In this document: positions 20,601 through 29,746 of the stretch, in pieces
Layout of the letters: each line of letters opens with the position of its first letter
Position numbering within the stretch: the stretch's first letter is position 1
Source of the DNA: a virus
Virus record (IMG/VR): IMGVR_UViG_3300025168_000112
Coordinates: 1 to 54,566 of that record
Length of the DNA stretch: 54,566 bases
Direction: 5' to 3' (one strand)
Notes under the pieces: generated by a model
What the model saw: only the letters and a program-made list of their open reading frames with translations
Databases searched by the model: none
Told to the model about the DNA's origin: nothing
Program-made: the position numbers and the translations under genes

Positions 20601-21221
20601 AGAGCCAAGTGTAGATTGTTTTCTACCTGTTTCTAAAAAATGTTTTTCAGAGGCACTAAGTGGAGATGTACCATATTTACCGTAAACGTCAGTTACCATC
20701 TGCTCACGCTTTTTAGTAAAGTCTCCTACTCCTAATTCTTTTAAGTTTTTACCTTCATTTTCTAAAGCATTTAGAATTTTAGGATCTACAAATTTACTTA
20801 GCTGCTCTTTATAAGCAGCAGCAGTTTTTGCAGTTCTAGCTGCTCTTATACCTTGAGCTATACCCGCTGCACCTGCACCTAATAATTCTTCTGCAATAAG
20901 TTGATTGTGAAAATCTTGACTCATACGATCCCCCATAAACTGTGCATTAGGCGCACCTGGACTGTTTTTAGATAAAAAACTGGTTGGTGGATAATCTACT
21001 GTTCCTGATGTATAAGGATTTTGAGATTGAACTTCTCCAGACTGTATTCGTCTTTGTAAGTCTGCGGTATTTATCTCATTCTGACGCATAGCTGCATCTT
21101 GAGCTATAATATTTTCTACGTTTATAGGTGAAATATTAGATGCTGTAGTAGAAGCTGCTGCAGTTGTTGTTCTAGGGTCAGTACCATTACGATACATTTG
21201 TAAGAGTCGTTTCTTTTTCAT
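17631..21221 (-). CDS. Putative virion cargo protein, 1196 residues, with repeated LPKYxxG motifs
   Basis: Gly/Tyr/Lys-rich protein carrying a short motif several times: LPKYGYGS 351-358, LPKYQQGT 474-481, LPKKQTGG 563-570, LPQYRYGG 780-787 and LPKYKRGT 951-958, usually after Gly-Gly. Its N-terminus (LLQMYRNGT, 6-14) lines up without gaps with that of the peptidoglycan hydrolase encoded at 41759-45745. Residues about 815-865 hold a 'HEKGGVPEVLNEGDYVWSD' block resembling a conserved segment I associate with crAss-like and other Bacteroidota phage cargo proteins; this resemblance is from memory. A glycine-rich helical stretch at about 600-640 could be membrane-active. It overlaps the muzzle gene by 4 bp (ATGA), so translation is probably coupled. 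Role as an internal ejected protein is inferred from place and composition. Confidence 0.65.
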   Translation of the reverse strand: MKKKRLLQMYRNGTDPRTTTAAASTTASNISPINVENIIAQDAAMRQNEINTADLQRRIQSGEVQSQNPYTSGTVDYPPTSFLSKNSPGAPNAQFMGDRMSQDFHNQLIAEELLGAGAAGIAQGIRAARTAKTAAAYKEQLSKFVDPKILNALENEGKNLKELGVGDFTKKREQMVTDVYGKYGTSPLSASEKHFLETGRKQSTLGSYNLPDKNLREVLDSKDRAAWRASGMEGLSDEMASEYIEREVRKEFPEERISREIAKNEANIEDYQRRVNELNPRGAVQASKDVFRPYTSTSMSPNVIELKDAIYNNEMAGNPSFDFKFEKKMYQPSKTFPVSLNRYGGTREDGLPKYGYGSWQGPPGEKPTYLHGLRSDNVVTENSTSLFGGADKGAGKGAGKSFGNAALQAVGFGMEVAGNIKNANDEMKAFKNAKQNNFSYDLLNAKNKAAGLENSRYSSGYTYGAPTYEMGGELPKYQQGTPNPYDTSPSINREMPWKKTNAFDKTGFFTENEKIAITQDPTQPKYVPSGNPQIEAGRANALNPNGGVSKYNLYEYMRNTTGLPKKQTGGEMSYAPEMNAVQQENPYSYSQGANNLDANQLKSEQVAEGVSEGVGAAIGAAVPVFGVIDQALGGVRSLLGEEERRLKSGEKVSVYDSEAAAAVGSLTTPFYESVADHAAKGDYGRAALSMIGVGKFFDAADAAADSEQYKSEQKQLARERATSKGGTSAKNFMGRKEQSLRSVEGGIATPRGLQEKAEYNMGEAKYGGTMKDLYRKGGYLPQYRYGGMSVTKGVTRPRANAEVEKDEIIMRDGGPDELVVGATHEKGGVPEVLNEGDYVWSDHLTYKGRSMAQLYATAVKNGATPQEIDQLKMLQEKLAGRAGNPQESKDMMAPPDVPMGKYGGMMEYGKGGRPGLWANIHAKRARGESPAKPGDKEYPKTLNIAKYGGSLPKYKRGTGEVSGFKRWTNSGGHIPWIQGAAAIGASITAGLTEREDVEIRKPQIIKADRIRNDRVSPREGLAENQRNYVKRFKESEQKGYGTGLEASAQLAYNDKISADNKVRAEANRVNLAASISENTENAKNKFSADRENAAVIDRYNVRLENEDRAQDAFLRQRRQATIDPILTGVKNIIQTGINKQEIRAIGEGAGTNERGAGFSEVLARQQIKAKNPTISKEDEDKAVNKARADYNEKHGL

Positions 21222-24200
21222 CGTTTATAAGTTCTAAAGTCTGCGAGCACTGTATACAAATTTACCAAATTGTTTGCTTCGTTATTACATGAGAGTCTTA
21301 TACCCATGTATTTGTCTATGAATTTGCTTTGCTTATACCACTCTTTATTAAAGTCTATGTAGTTAATATTCATTGGTTCATTGTAAGCTTCTGTTGTTGA
21401 TGCAGAAAACATACGATCCGTTATTGCAGTTATAGTTCCTGCGTTAGAGCCACCAAAAAGGTTTTGTCCTTGTGTTATATAGTTTGTACCAGTGAATGGT
21501 GTTGTTATGCCTGTGTAGTAATTACTTGTATCAGTAATTTCTTTAGACATATCTCTAAACTGGTTTACTTTCCAGTCTGTACCTATTCTTCTAGTGTTTA
21601 TTAGATACTCTAACGGATGCTCACCCGAAAGCATATCTGAATTATATGTAATATAAGAAGTAAATCCAGAGTTTAAGTCATTATTGTAGAGTTTATTACT
21701 AGAGCTATACTCTTTTGTATCTACAAAAAAACTAAAACTGTTGAACACCTTATCGATATTCGGAACCATATTAGATATTACTTCTATTTCGAATGGGTAA
21801 ATGGTTCCATAAAAATTACCCATATTATTGTAGTCGTTGTGCCTCCATATACTTCTTTGAATATCTGAGTCCGTGCTTTCAGTAAAAGAAAACACATCTA
21901 TTCCGGAATAAGAATACATATAAGGAACATAGTCATGGAAGCTTTCCCAAGAACCTAGTTTGTTTTGAACCAAATTAGAAAAAACAAAAGAAATAGTCCA
22001 AGACTTCCTTTCAAATAAATCATCTCTTGACCCTGTTATTTGTGTGCTATCAAGATTTATAGGTTCCCAACTACTTAAGTTTTGGCCTATTGTTGTCCAT
22101 CTGTAGTAAGTCCCATTAATATATACTATACCATATGCTCCTGCTTGTGCTGCAGCATTTAAAGACGTATAAGCTCCACTCCATTCTCCTATAAAAGCAG
22201 CTGTTGGTGCAAGATCTCTTTTTGTTATTATAATTCTTGAGAATCTTTCATCATATACTGCATGGAATCCCATGCCTGTAATAAAACTATCTGTTTTACC
22301 ATGAAACCCATAGTCTTCTAAAGCATATGGCATGTTGTCTTGCAACCAATTTGACATACCATATTTTTCACCCGAAATCTCTTCTGCTCCTTTACCTAAA
22401 AGAAACATTTTTCTATCAATATTATCAACAAAAAAGTACCCTTGCGGTGTAACAATATTTGCAAATTGAGACCTTGTACCTAAATATCCAGAATCTGTGT
22501 GTTGTACTAAGTCCGGTTCTTGAGTAAAAATATCTCCTTGACCAATAAAAGCTTCATTGCCTTCAGAGACTTTCATTTTTTGCTTACCCTTTGTTTGATA
22601 CAAAGCGTCTTCCATATGGAATAATAAAAGATTACCTACAGCGGTTATCTTCCATAATTCTCCATATCTATTATTAAGTTCTCTTAATTCACCAAATGAA
22701 TACTTTCTGTAGTTATCTGATAATTTAGAAGATGTTGTCTTAGCAGAACGTATAATTCTTACAGGGTGGTTTTCTGGTTGCTCAAGTACAAAAGGAAAAG
22801 GCAATACAACTTTAATATTATTTATAGATGAGTAATCTTCGTTGTATCTTATTTTTCCTGTAGTAAGATCGGGGTTATAATGAAGGTCTATTCTTGCATC
22901 TGCGTTTAATACAGCCTTTAAAGATGCTCCAGGAAAGTAAGGCTCATCGTCATTATCTATGTGTCTGTAGTTTATATTTTCTGTGCTTTCAGTAATACAA
23001 GCTATAACAGACTTCATATCTTTAGCTTGGTTTCCATCTGGAGTTAAACTAACCTCTTCTCTAGAGGTCATCCTGTAACCATACCTACTTATATAAGTAT
23101 CGCCTCCATATACATCATCAGTACAAAATTGATCGGGCCCACTGTATATAGGAGAGTTATTTTCATCTAAAATAAATTTATTAAGATCATCTCCTACTAC
23201 TTCATATCCTGTCCACACTAAATTTTGTGAGTCTACTGCATTATAAACATCAGATTTAAATGCTTTAAGGTTTGCTAAATATAGTTGAAGACCATCAAAA
23301 GCTTCAGGAGATCCAGGAAGTTGTCCTCCATCGTCATCTAATTCTATAGTGTTTGTAGTATAAGATACAAACTCAGTTCTTGCACCTTCACTCCTTTGAT
23401 TTCTCCAACTAGAAGATGGATTAGAAACTAAATGCGGTAAATATCTTAATGGCTTTAAAGCTATGTGAGTTTGTCCCCCTTGATTATATATGTCATGCTC
23501 AAATCCTTGGTGTGTTCCTTCATAAATACTATCTCCTAAAATATAAGCTTTTGACTTATCTGAAAGAAGATAATTTAATCTTGTATTTATTCCTTGTATT
23601 CTAAACTGCTCTCCTGCTATATGAAAAGAAGTTATAGTATCTGGTTTCCTGCAACTATAAAAAGGTTCATCTGTAGAACTTTCAGTATCAGTGTACTTAC
23701 CATCTACATTGAATTTTACAGGTCCTTTAAAATTTGCCATACACAAAACATACTGAAGTTTTATATGTGTAGCAGCAGCTAATGATGGGTGCCTGTTTAA
23801 TAAATAAAAATCATGAAAAGAATAAACTGAAGATAGCTCAGGCTTTGTAGCATTTTTAGAAGAAGGCTGTCCAGTTTGTAACCAATAATCAAATTTACCT
23901 ATACCAAGACCTCCCGTATCACACCGGGATGGATCCATTTCTTCTCTAAACTGCATAGGATGCATGGGAGCTTGACCTAATACAGTTCTTTGCTCGTGAG
24001 TCCTATCTGCGTAATAAATTCTAAATCCCTGTACTTTATCTGCAATAGACTTAGGTATTTTAATGTCTGAAAATTTAATTCCTAAAGGTTGAACATGATG
24101 TGTTAAAGGAATATTTTCATTTGAATTTGATACAGGTGTATCTGGTTCTACCCAAGCTGCCCATCCTGGCCTGTTGTTTCCAATAATTTCATCAAGATCT

Positions 24201-26515
24201 CTTAATAAAATATCGTCTCCAGAATATCCAGAAACACTTGCAAAAGACACACCCCCTGCGCAATGTCCAATTAAACTTGGTTGAAGGTCAATGCCAGGAG
24301 CTCTGTCATATGCTATAACTAACTGCATTCCTTCTGGAGGCTGGGAGTCATACATAAATGTTAAATCTGAGTATTCAGTTATATCTGTTCCCCAAATAGT
24401 ATTTAAAGGCTGGTTCGGGTTTACATCCGTAGGCCAATTATAAAAATACTCATGTGAAGGAGGGTAACAAGATTTTGTAGTATCAGTTTGTCCGTTTGGA
24501 GCTTCAGCAGTAATATCATTAGGAGTACCACCTAAACCTGCAGGAGAGCTTGGTAATGAACCAGTACCTGGATATGGTCCATTAGGAGGTGCGTTATTAA
24601 AATAGAAAGCTCTGTACCAAGTGTTGTCATCATGGGCATCAGTACCATGTCCCGTGCTAGTTCCTCCCATAGGGGTTCCATAATTATCGTTTTGCCACTC
24701 CTGTGCGGCATTAGGGTCTTCATTAGTATAACGACCTCTTATTAAACTTTCACTATCATCAAGTTGCCCAAACCAAAACCAGTGTACACTTGCTTTTTTA
24801 TCATTATCTAAAGTGGTAAAAACTTGATCATCAACACTTTTTACAGTGGTAAACTCTTCATTTCTGTTAGAAGGAAATCTATGATGTCTTACATTTTCTC
24901 CCTGTAAAGAAGGTATACTTAAAGTAGGGTCTTGAGCATTTACTACTTCAAAATTTTCATTATTGGGATAAAACTCATGTAGGTTATGCCAATAATTCAT
25001 ATTTCTAGAACCTTTAAACGTTAAATGAGAAAAGTCATAAAAATGAAATAAGTATCCTTGAGGATTGTCTGTGCTTGTAAGATTAATAATTTGCCAATCA
25101 CCTACAAGTCCATATCCATTTTGATATAAAGACCACCCTTCATTAACAAAAGGTGGGTTAGTATCTCCCATTAACTCATTAACAAGATTTGGATCTAGAT
25201 TTGATATAGGCTCTCTTCCAGGAATATGATAAGCATATGACATTTTTCCTGACTTGAGAATAAAAGCTATATAAAATGCATATACTTCTTCTCTTGTATA
25301 CCCTTTATAGCTATAAATATTTTTTGGGTATCTATATCCTTTTTTTATAGAATTATTAGTAGACCTTTTTAATTCAAAAAAATCATCTGTAATAACCATA
25401 GGGTCAAAAGGATCAAACTTGTGTTCCGGATCTTTTAATACTACAGCCTCAGACTTAATAAAGTTTGCATATTTTTGATATCCTATGTCTATATCAGAAG
25501 TAAGATTTCCTAAATAAAGAACACTATCTAACTGCTCTATTGTTTTAGCAGTTAGATACTCTGGCATATCTATAGTAACAGCATCTATAGAAGATGTAGC
25601 TTGAGATTCTTCTCCACTATATGTTATTTGAAAAGTATCCCTGTCATATATTTCTATATTATGAAGTCTAACAGCGGTTATTACTCCGTTTATTTTTTGA
25701 AGTATCTGAACTGATAAATATTTCATATCAGTATTTATATTTGATACCTCCCAAACAATAGATTTACCTGTTAATACACCCCCTTCACCTCCATCATAAC
25801 TTTCTATAGGAGATACTCCTTCTGGGTCATCTACAATTGAAACCGGATTAGCTACAGTTAAATAGTTTGTTGTATTTATATCTTCATCTGTGTAAGCAAG
25901 AGTTATATAGTATACACCTGTAAGACATCCTCCACCTGTAAATACATTTACTAACTCTACGTGTGGAACTGGTCCAGCATGTGGAAATAAATTTAAGATG
26001 TTTACAAAAAAAGAATCAGGGGAGCTTACAGCAAACTTACCATATATACTATTGTTAGAAACAGGGAGCTGCCTAGTTATATTAAGAACTCTAGGAGGGT
26101 TTAAATCATCTGTCCAATACACTATAAGATCGCCATCTCCCTGCTCTTTAAAGGTTCCTTGTATAGGGTTAGAAGCTTGAAAGTTTAAATCTGTAGCATG
26201 ACCGTTAAGAGCTGGTTGCAGATTTAGTATAGTTTGATACGCATCGTTTTTATAAACACCTATTATAGAATCATCTCCTACTTTTAAAAACAAAACTATA
26301 TCATTATTTGTAAGAGGAATAGTTCCTATTACAATAGCACCTACAGGCAACGATTCTACTTTTACATTACCAGGTTCGTTAGATACAGCCGCAGTAGTGT
26401 TGTTTATACTCGCATTACGTGCGAATCTTAACGAACCTGGGGGCTGATCTACGTGGGACGTATCTTTAAATAGACCCCTTATAAATCTTAATACTCTGTT
26501 TCCTTCTTCAGCCAT
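21218..26515 (-). CDS. Tail muzzle / tail stabilisation protein (P22 gp10-like), 1765 residues
   Basis: Very long, soluble, beta-rich protein. The N-terminus contains HVDQPPGSLRFARNA (21-35), which resembles the 'DQPxGxxRxARN' start of crAss-like tail stabilisation proteins. The remainder is rich in Tyr, Asn, Gly and Asp, with many short 'GTxxYI' and 'ILGxS' strands as in a multi-domain propeller/beta-sandwich tail protein. No transmembrane segment is visible. It lies right after the ring proteins and before the cargo genes, the standard place for the muzzle, which closes the distal end of the short tail and opens during DNA ejection. It starts 2 bp downstream of the ring-like gene stop and overlaps the next gene by 4 bp. 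The family call rests on the N-terminal motif, size and synteny. Confidence 0.75.
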   Translation of the reverse strand: MAEEGNRVLRFIRGLFKDTSHVDQPPGSLRFARNASINNTTAAVSNEPGNVKVESLPVGAIVIGTIPLTNNDIVLFLKVGDDSIIGVYKNDAYQTILNLQPALNGHATDLNFQASNPIQGTFKEQGDGDLIVYWTDDLNPPRVLNITRQLPVSNNSIYGKFAVSSPDSFFVNILNLFPHAGPVPHVELVNVFTGGGCLTGVYYITLAYTDEDINTTNYLTVANPVSIVDDPEGVSPIESYDGGEGGVLTGKSIVWEVSNINTDMKYLSVQILQKINGVITAVRLHNIEIYDRDTFQITYSGEESQATSSIDAVTIDMPEYLTAKTIEQLDSVLYLGNLTSDIDIGYQKYANFIKSEAVVLKDPEHKFDPFDPMVITDDFFELKRSTNNSIKKGYRYPKNIYSYKGYTREEVYAFYIAFILKSGKMSYAYHIPGREPISNLDPNLVNELMGDTNPPFVNEGWSLYQNGYGLVGDWQIINLTSTDNPQGYLFHFYDFSHLTFKGSRNMNYWHNLHEFYPNNENFEVVNAQDPTLSIPSLQGENVRHHRFPSNRNEEFTTVKSVDDQVFTTLDNDKKASVHWFWFGQLDDSESLIRGRYTNEDPNAAQEWQNDNYGTPMGGTSTGHGTDAHDDNTWYRAFYFNNAPPNGPYPGTGSLPSSPAGLGGTPNDITAEAPNGQTDTTKSCYPPSHEYFYNWPTDVNPNQPLNTIWGTDITEYSDLTFMYDSQPPEGMQLVIAYDRAPGIDLQPSLIGHCAGGVSFASVSGYSGDDILLRDLDEIIGNNRPGWAAWVEPDTPVSNSNENIPLTHHVQPLGIKFSDIKIPKSIADKVQGFRIYYADRTHEQRTVLGQAPMHPMQFREEMDPSRCDTGGLGIGKFDYWLQTGQPSSKNATKPELSSVYSFHDFYLLNRHPSLAAATHIKLQYVLCMANFKGPVKFNVDGKYTDTESSTDEPFYSCRKPDTITSFHIAGEQFRIQGINTRLNYLLSDKSKAYILGDSIYEGTHQGFEHDIYNQGGQTHIALKPLRYLPHLVSNPSSSWRNQRSEGARTEFVSYTTNTIELDDDGGQLPGSPEAFDGLQLYLANLKAFKSDVYNAVDSQNLVWTGYEVVGDDLNKFILDENNSPIYSGPDQFCTDDVYGGDTYISRYGYRMTSREEVSLTPDGNQAKDMKSVIACITESTENINYRHIDNDDEPYFPGASLKAVLNADARIDLHYNPDLTTGKIRYNEDYSSINNIKVVLPFPFVLEQPENHPVRIIRSAKTTSSKLSDNYRKYSFGELRELNNRYGELWKITAVGNLLLFHMEDALYQTKGKQKMKVSEGNEAFIGQGDIFTQEPDLVQHTDSGYLGTRSQFANIVTPQGYFFVDNIDRKMFLLGKGAEEISGEKYGMSNWLQDNMPYALEDYGFHGKTDSFITGMGFHAVYDERFSRIIITKRDLAPTAAFIGEWSGAYTSLNAAAQAGAYGIVYINGTYYRWTTIGQNLSSWEPINLDSTQITGSRDDLFERKSWTISFVFSNLVQNKLGSWESFHDYVPYMYSYSGIDVFSFTESTDSDIQRSIWRHNDYNNMGNFYGTIYPFEIEVISNMVPNIDKVFNSFSFFVDTKEYSSSNKLYNNDLNSGFTSYITYNSDMLSGEHPLEYLINTRRIGTDWKVNQFRDMSKEITDTSNYYTGITTPFTGTNYITQGQNLFGGSNAGTITAITDRMFSASTTEAYNEPMNINYIDFNKEWYKQSKFIDKYMGIRLSCNNEANNLVNLYTVLADFRTYKR

Positions 26516-26517
26516 AT

Positions 26518-27486
26518 TTAGAAGTTTTCGGATTGAAGCATTTCCCTACTATTAAGATCCTCAAAGAAATTAAGGTCTCTGTTTATATTAGGTAAAAGCC
26601 TCACCCATTGATCCATGAACGATTGATATCTATCTATATCAGGATAATTTGCAGCATTACGTGCTTGTGTACAATACTTTTGCCACATCATTTCTGCAAA
26701 CTGATATTCTATTTTAGTGTTCTTGAATGTTTCCCCCTGAAGAAGGAGCTTTTTAAGAATGTACCAAAACATAGCTTCTCTATAGCTTATGTCATCTGGT
26801 ACCATTGGGTAGCACTCTTCATCTACTGGAAATGCCATATAACTCAAACATATTTGTCCTTGTGCAAATGATGTTTGAATGTTACCACAATTAATTATGT
26901 AAGTCTCTTTATAACTTACTTGAGAGTTTACACACCCATCGCAGTGTATGCTTGAATGAAACGTCGATGTTCCATACTGCAAAGGCTGTAAACAACTTCC
27001 GTTTACACTAAAATAAATGTTTTCTAAAACACTCATTCTAGAATTAAGAACGTTTAATTGATTAAGTGTCGTTTTATGATAGCTATCAAATTCATTTAAA
27101 TCTGTAGTAGTTAACGACGATATATATTGTCCACTTTCGTTTTTAGCAACTGTAGAATTTACATTACTGTAGTAAGTAGAAAGGTTTGCATTTAACTCGT
27201 TTATTTGCTTAGATATTTCTGCAGTTTCATTTGACACAGATGATTGTACACATGTGTTTACTGCTACTTGATTAATATAATATAGGTCAGCAGGCAAACA
27301 TCCTTTGTGGTCCTCTATATCTATCAAACATTGTTTTCTGCAAAGCTGTGTACTTGCTCCAATATGCTCAAGAGCCTCTCCCATCCACTCTACAGCATCA
27401 TGAATAAAGTTAGCATTAGAAGGCCGTATGTCTCTAAATACTTTTCTTATAATTTCTTTTCCGGATACGTGCTTATAGATTGCCAT
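26518..27486 (-). CDS. Tail/ring structural protein, 322 residues (crAss-like)
   Basis: The N-terminus (HVSGKEIIRKVFRDI, 6-20) is followed by a helical region and at least ten Cys spread through the first 220 residues, including CRKQC and the CDGC pair of the 'IHCDGC' segment. A segment at about 85-160 (INELNANLSTYYSNVN and following) looks like a coiled coil. The C-terminal part is helical and aromatic. No enzyme motif. Position between the P22 gp4-like protein/175-residue gene and the muzzle matches the ring proteins that stack below the portal in crAss-like tails; that assignment is inference from synteny. It overlaps the preceding gene by 14 bp, indicating translational coupling. Confidence 0.65.
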   Translation of the reverse strand: MAIYKHVSGKEIIRKVFRDIRPSNANFIHDAVEWMGEALEHIGASTQLCRKQCLIDIEDHKGCLPADLYYINQVAVNTCVQSSVSNETAEISKQINELNANLSTYYSNVNSTVAKNESGQYISSLTTTDLNEFDSYHKTTLNQLNVLNSRMSVLENIYFSVNGSCLQPLQYGTSTFHSSIHCDGCVNSQVSYKETYIINCGNIQTSFAQGQICLSYMAFPVDEECYPMVPDDISYREAMFWYILKKLLLQGETFKNTKIEYQFAEMMWQKYCTQARNAANYPDIDRYQSFMDQWVRLLPNINRDLNFFEDLNSREMLQSENF

Positions 27487-27958
27487 GGCGTTTAAATCTT
27501 AGATATGCAAGATCGTCATTATTGATCAGATCTTTTAATTTCTGTTTATTTCCTTTTTTGCCACGAGTAGCATCAAATCTATAGACACTTGAATTTTTTA
27601 CTCTGCAGAACATCTTAGACCAGTAAAATTTAAAATATTGTTTAGATGTATGATAAATAAACCACTTCTCTCCTTTCCCGGTTTCTTTATCAAAAAGTAC
27701 AATTCCTTTTTTTAAAAGCTCCTCTTTAAATTTCATAGACGTGTTCCAATCTATCCTAGCTGTGTTTGGATTTACATTTGCTCTTATAATTGAAAGATTA
27801 GATAAGTTATAACCCATGTTAAACTCTGCCCCTGCTACAAGAGCTTCCATTATCATAATATTAAACTCTTGAAGAATCTCTTTATACTTTTTAAAAAGCA
27901 CTGGAGAGCCACTCATAGTTAAATATGTATTGTAAAGATCTTTACTTTGCTTTGGCAT
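27473..27958 (-). CDS. Conserved small tail-block protein, possibly HU-like fold
   Basis: Basic protein of 161 residues from the chosen start. I chose Met at 27958 (MPKQSKDLYNTY) because the upstream in-frame Met at 28000 would overlap the ring gene by 59 bp, against 17 bp here; the longer form cannot be excluded. The pattern 'KYKEILQEFNIMIMEAL-GAEFNM-LSNLSII' followed by an RIDW segment and a FYWSK segment resembles a small protein family common beside tail genes in crAss-like phages. The alternation of helix, 'G-x-E-F' and short strands loosely recalls HU/IHF proteins, which is only a guess. It sits between two ring-like genes, so it may be part of the head-tail junction. Confidence 0.55.
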   Translation of the reverse strand: MPKQSKDLYNTYLTMSGSPVLFKKYKEILQEFNIMIMEALVAGAEFNMGYNLSNLSIIRANVNPNTARIDWNTSMKFKEELLKKGIVLFDKETGKGEKWFIYHTSKQYFKFYWSKMFCRVKNSSVYRFDATRGKKGNKQKLKDLINNDDLAYLRFKRHGNL

Positions 27959-28640
27959 TTCCTTGTTGTCTTGGTACTGCACCGCTTTGCATTGTATCAT
28001 TTTCAGTGTCTGACGTAGTCATAGCTATCATTTGGAATGTACCTTTGATAAGACCATCAGTTATAGCTGATACAAGATCTGCAGATAATGGGTAATCCAT
28101 GTTATTGTCGTAGCAATCTCCCCCGTCACAATCGAATTTAGCTAGCTCTTCTGGATCTTCAAATATTCCTCTGATATTTACTGTATCCATTCCATCTGGA
28201 TTATAGATATACAATCTATCTTCTATCATATAAGCTTTACGAGTATTTTTTGTAAACCTATCATATGGTAAAGTTTGTACTGCAATTGTATCTATCATAG
28301 GTATAGTATGTATACCGCTTGGGTCAGCTACATTTGTTATCCCCTCCATATGATTCATACGAATAGTTCTTGGAATATCTACATTAGTTCTAGATACCAC
28401 ACAATCTATAGGGAGATTACAACACCTTGATGCATCTACTATTTCTAGTTCTATGCATTTAAGATCTTGCTCGTGGTGCCTAGAGACAAAAGAATTACGT
28501 GCAAAGTCTCTGCGTAACAGCATTGCACGATAATGTTTAATATTGAACTTTATCTGTCTAAGAGATATATGTTCATTATGATTTGAACGACCACCTCTAT
28601 AGATGTTAAGGATGTTATATGCTATTTCATCTAATGTCAT
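27942..28640 (-). CDS. Head-tail ring protein, P22 gp4-like, 232 residues
   Basis: Mostly helical N-terminus with the segment SLRQIKFNIKHYRAMLLRRD (46-65), then a beta-rich middle with 'CCNLPIDC', 'IPRTIRM' and 'DRLYIYNPDG' and an acidic segment rich in Asp and Cys (KFDCDGGDCYDNN). The pattern of an N-terminal helical 'I-x-x-Q/K-x-x-x-x-I' adaptor followed by a small beta domain is that of tail accessory/ring proteins related to P22 gp4, one of the conserved crAss-like structural genes. It would bind beneath the portal as the first ring of the tail. The C-terminus is disordered (QSGAVPRQQGNAKAK). It overlaps the next gene by 17 bp. Synteny with muzzle and ring genes supports the call. Confidence 0.7.
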   Translation of the reverse strand: MTLDEIAYNILNIYRGGRSNHNEHISLRQIKFNIKHYRAMLLRRDFARNSFVSRHHEQDLKCIELEIVDASRCCNLPIDCVVSRTNVDIPRTIRMNHMEGITNVADPSGIHTIPMIDTIAVQTLPYDRFTKNTRKAYMIEDRLYIYNPDGMDTVNIRGIFEDPEELAKFDCDGGDCYDNNMDYPLSADLVSAITDGLIKGTFQMIAMTTSDTENDTMQSGAVPRQQGNAKAK

Positions 28641-28647
28641 TTCAAAT

Positions 28648-29385
28648 CTATTGTTTAATTAATTTACCTATAATATGTACTAATACATCTCCATTAGCAT
28701 TTAATTGAGAAACCCTCATTTTTAGTGTCTTTCTTGCTCCAATGGTTATAGGTCTATGAAGTTTTTGTGTGCTTTCAAATTGAGTTGCTCTATACATAGA
28801 AGTATAGATAACTTGATCTACTTCTATTCCTTTTACTATGCTTGCTTTAAGTAACTCCCAGTGTAGAGATGTAGTAGCTATAGTTTTAGGTACTACTGAT
28901 ATAGATTCTATTTCTAGCATATGACCATTAGGCACTGTAAAACATAAAGTTTCAGATACAGAAATACCTTGATCTATTACTGAATATGATGTTGCTGGTA
29001 CTCCAGTAGTAATAGCTCCTGATCCTATGTATATTATTCCTTTATTAGTACCATCTACACCAGAAGAAATAACTTTTGCAGAGTTTATTGCTCTATAAGC
29101 TTTTTCACTTAAAACTCCTGTTCTACCATTTAAATCAATATACTCTGATTGAAATTCAAAGCCTCTGTTTAGTCCCTCTAGAAAAACTTTGTGTGCACCA
29201 TCGTTAGTAGCTACATCTGTAGTTACACTGCTAGATACTGTTACCTGTCTTAATATTTCAGGCATAGCTATAGAAGCAGTAGTAGCCGATATAGGCCATA
29301 CCTCTTTATAGCCGGACGTAGCACCTGTTACATACCCGCTTAAATGCACTGCACTCTCAGTGCTATTTATCGGGGTAATTATCAT
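28648..29385 (-). CDS. Putative virion structural protein, 245 residues
   Basis: Beta-rich protein with high Ser, Thr, Val and Ile content, few charges, no Cys-rich or membrane segments. I do not recognise a family. The sequence alternates short strands ('KVISSGV', 'GIIYIGSGAI', 'MLEIESISVV', 'RKTLKMRVSQ') as in jelly-roll or sandwich proteins. It lies between a 120-residue beta protein, which it overlaps by 4 bp, and the ring protein gene. That place suggests a head-fibre, collar or tail accessory protein. It ends with TAG, which together with TAA and TGA stops elsewhere argues for the standard genetic code in these genes. Confidence 0.5.
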   Translation of the reverse strand: MIITPINSTESAVHLSGYVTGATSGYKEVWPISATTASIAMPEILRQVTVSSSVTTDVATNDGAHKVFLEGLNRGFEFQSEYIDLNGRTGVLSEKAYRAINSAKVISSGVDGTNKGIIYIGSGAITTGVPATSYSVIDQGISVSETLCFTVPNGHMLEIESISVVPKTIATTSLHWELLKASIVKGIEVDQVIYTSMYRATQFESTQKLHRPITIGARKTLKMRVSQLNANGDVLVHIIGKLIKQ

Positions 29386-29744
29386 GCTACTGCCCAGTAT
29401 CCATATTCAACAATACATGCAGCTGTATCTGCTCTTAGCTCTACGCCGGCAGAAGCCGCAACAGGAAACACTGCAAATTCTCCAGCTCTAATTATAGATA
29501 GAGTGTTACCTGCAGCATTTTTAACTGTAACAAAATTTGTTGTATCTATATTTCTTACATATAGATAAGATTGTACATTAGTATTTGCAAGAACTACAGT
29601 GTCTGAACCTGTAGCCACAGAAACCTTTGCCATGTTTGACAAAGGTTCTGTAACTGATACAAGTTTTTCTACACTAAAGTCCATTTTATCTGCTCCTACA
29701 GAAGAACTTACTGCGCTTAGTTTAAATTTTACGGATGATGCCAT
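29382..29744 (-). CDS. Small beta-rich structural protein, 120 residues
   Basis: No recognised family by name. Residues about 45-115 form a compact beta domain ('SYLYVRNIDTTNFVTVKNAA', then 'LSIIRAGEFAVFPVAA' and 'CIVEYGYWAVA'). This style is seen in small phage proteins that decorate capsids or form fibre heads: a 'YLYVRN-TNFVTV' strand pair followed by a 'I-x-x-G-E-F-x-x-x-P' turn. Its stop overlaps the next gene start by 4 bp and it begins 2 bp after the preceding gene, so it is translated as part of the same block. Head or tail accessory protein is inference. Confidence 0.5.
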   Translation of the reverse strand: MASSVKFKLSAVSSSVGADKMDFSVEKLVSVTEPLSNMAKVSVATGSDTVVLANTNVQSYLYVRNIDTTNFVTVKNAAGNTLSIIRAGEFAVFPVAASAGVELRADTAACIVEYGYWAVA

Positions 29745-29746
29745 GA

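Noticed and set aside
27959-28000. Upstream ATG for the 175-residue version of the small tail-block gene
   Set aside because: Would overlap the ring gene by 59 bp; the internal ATG at 27958 gives a 17-bp overlap similar to neighbouring gene pairs.
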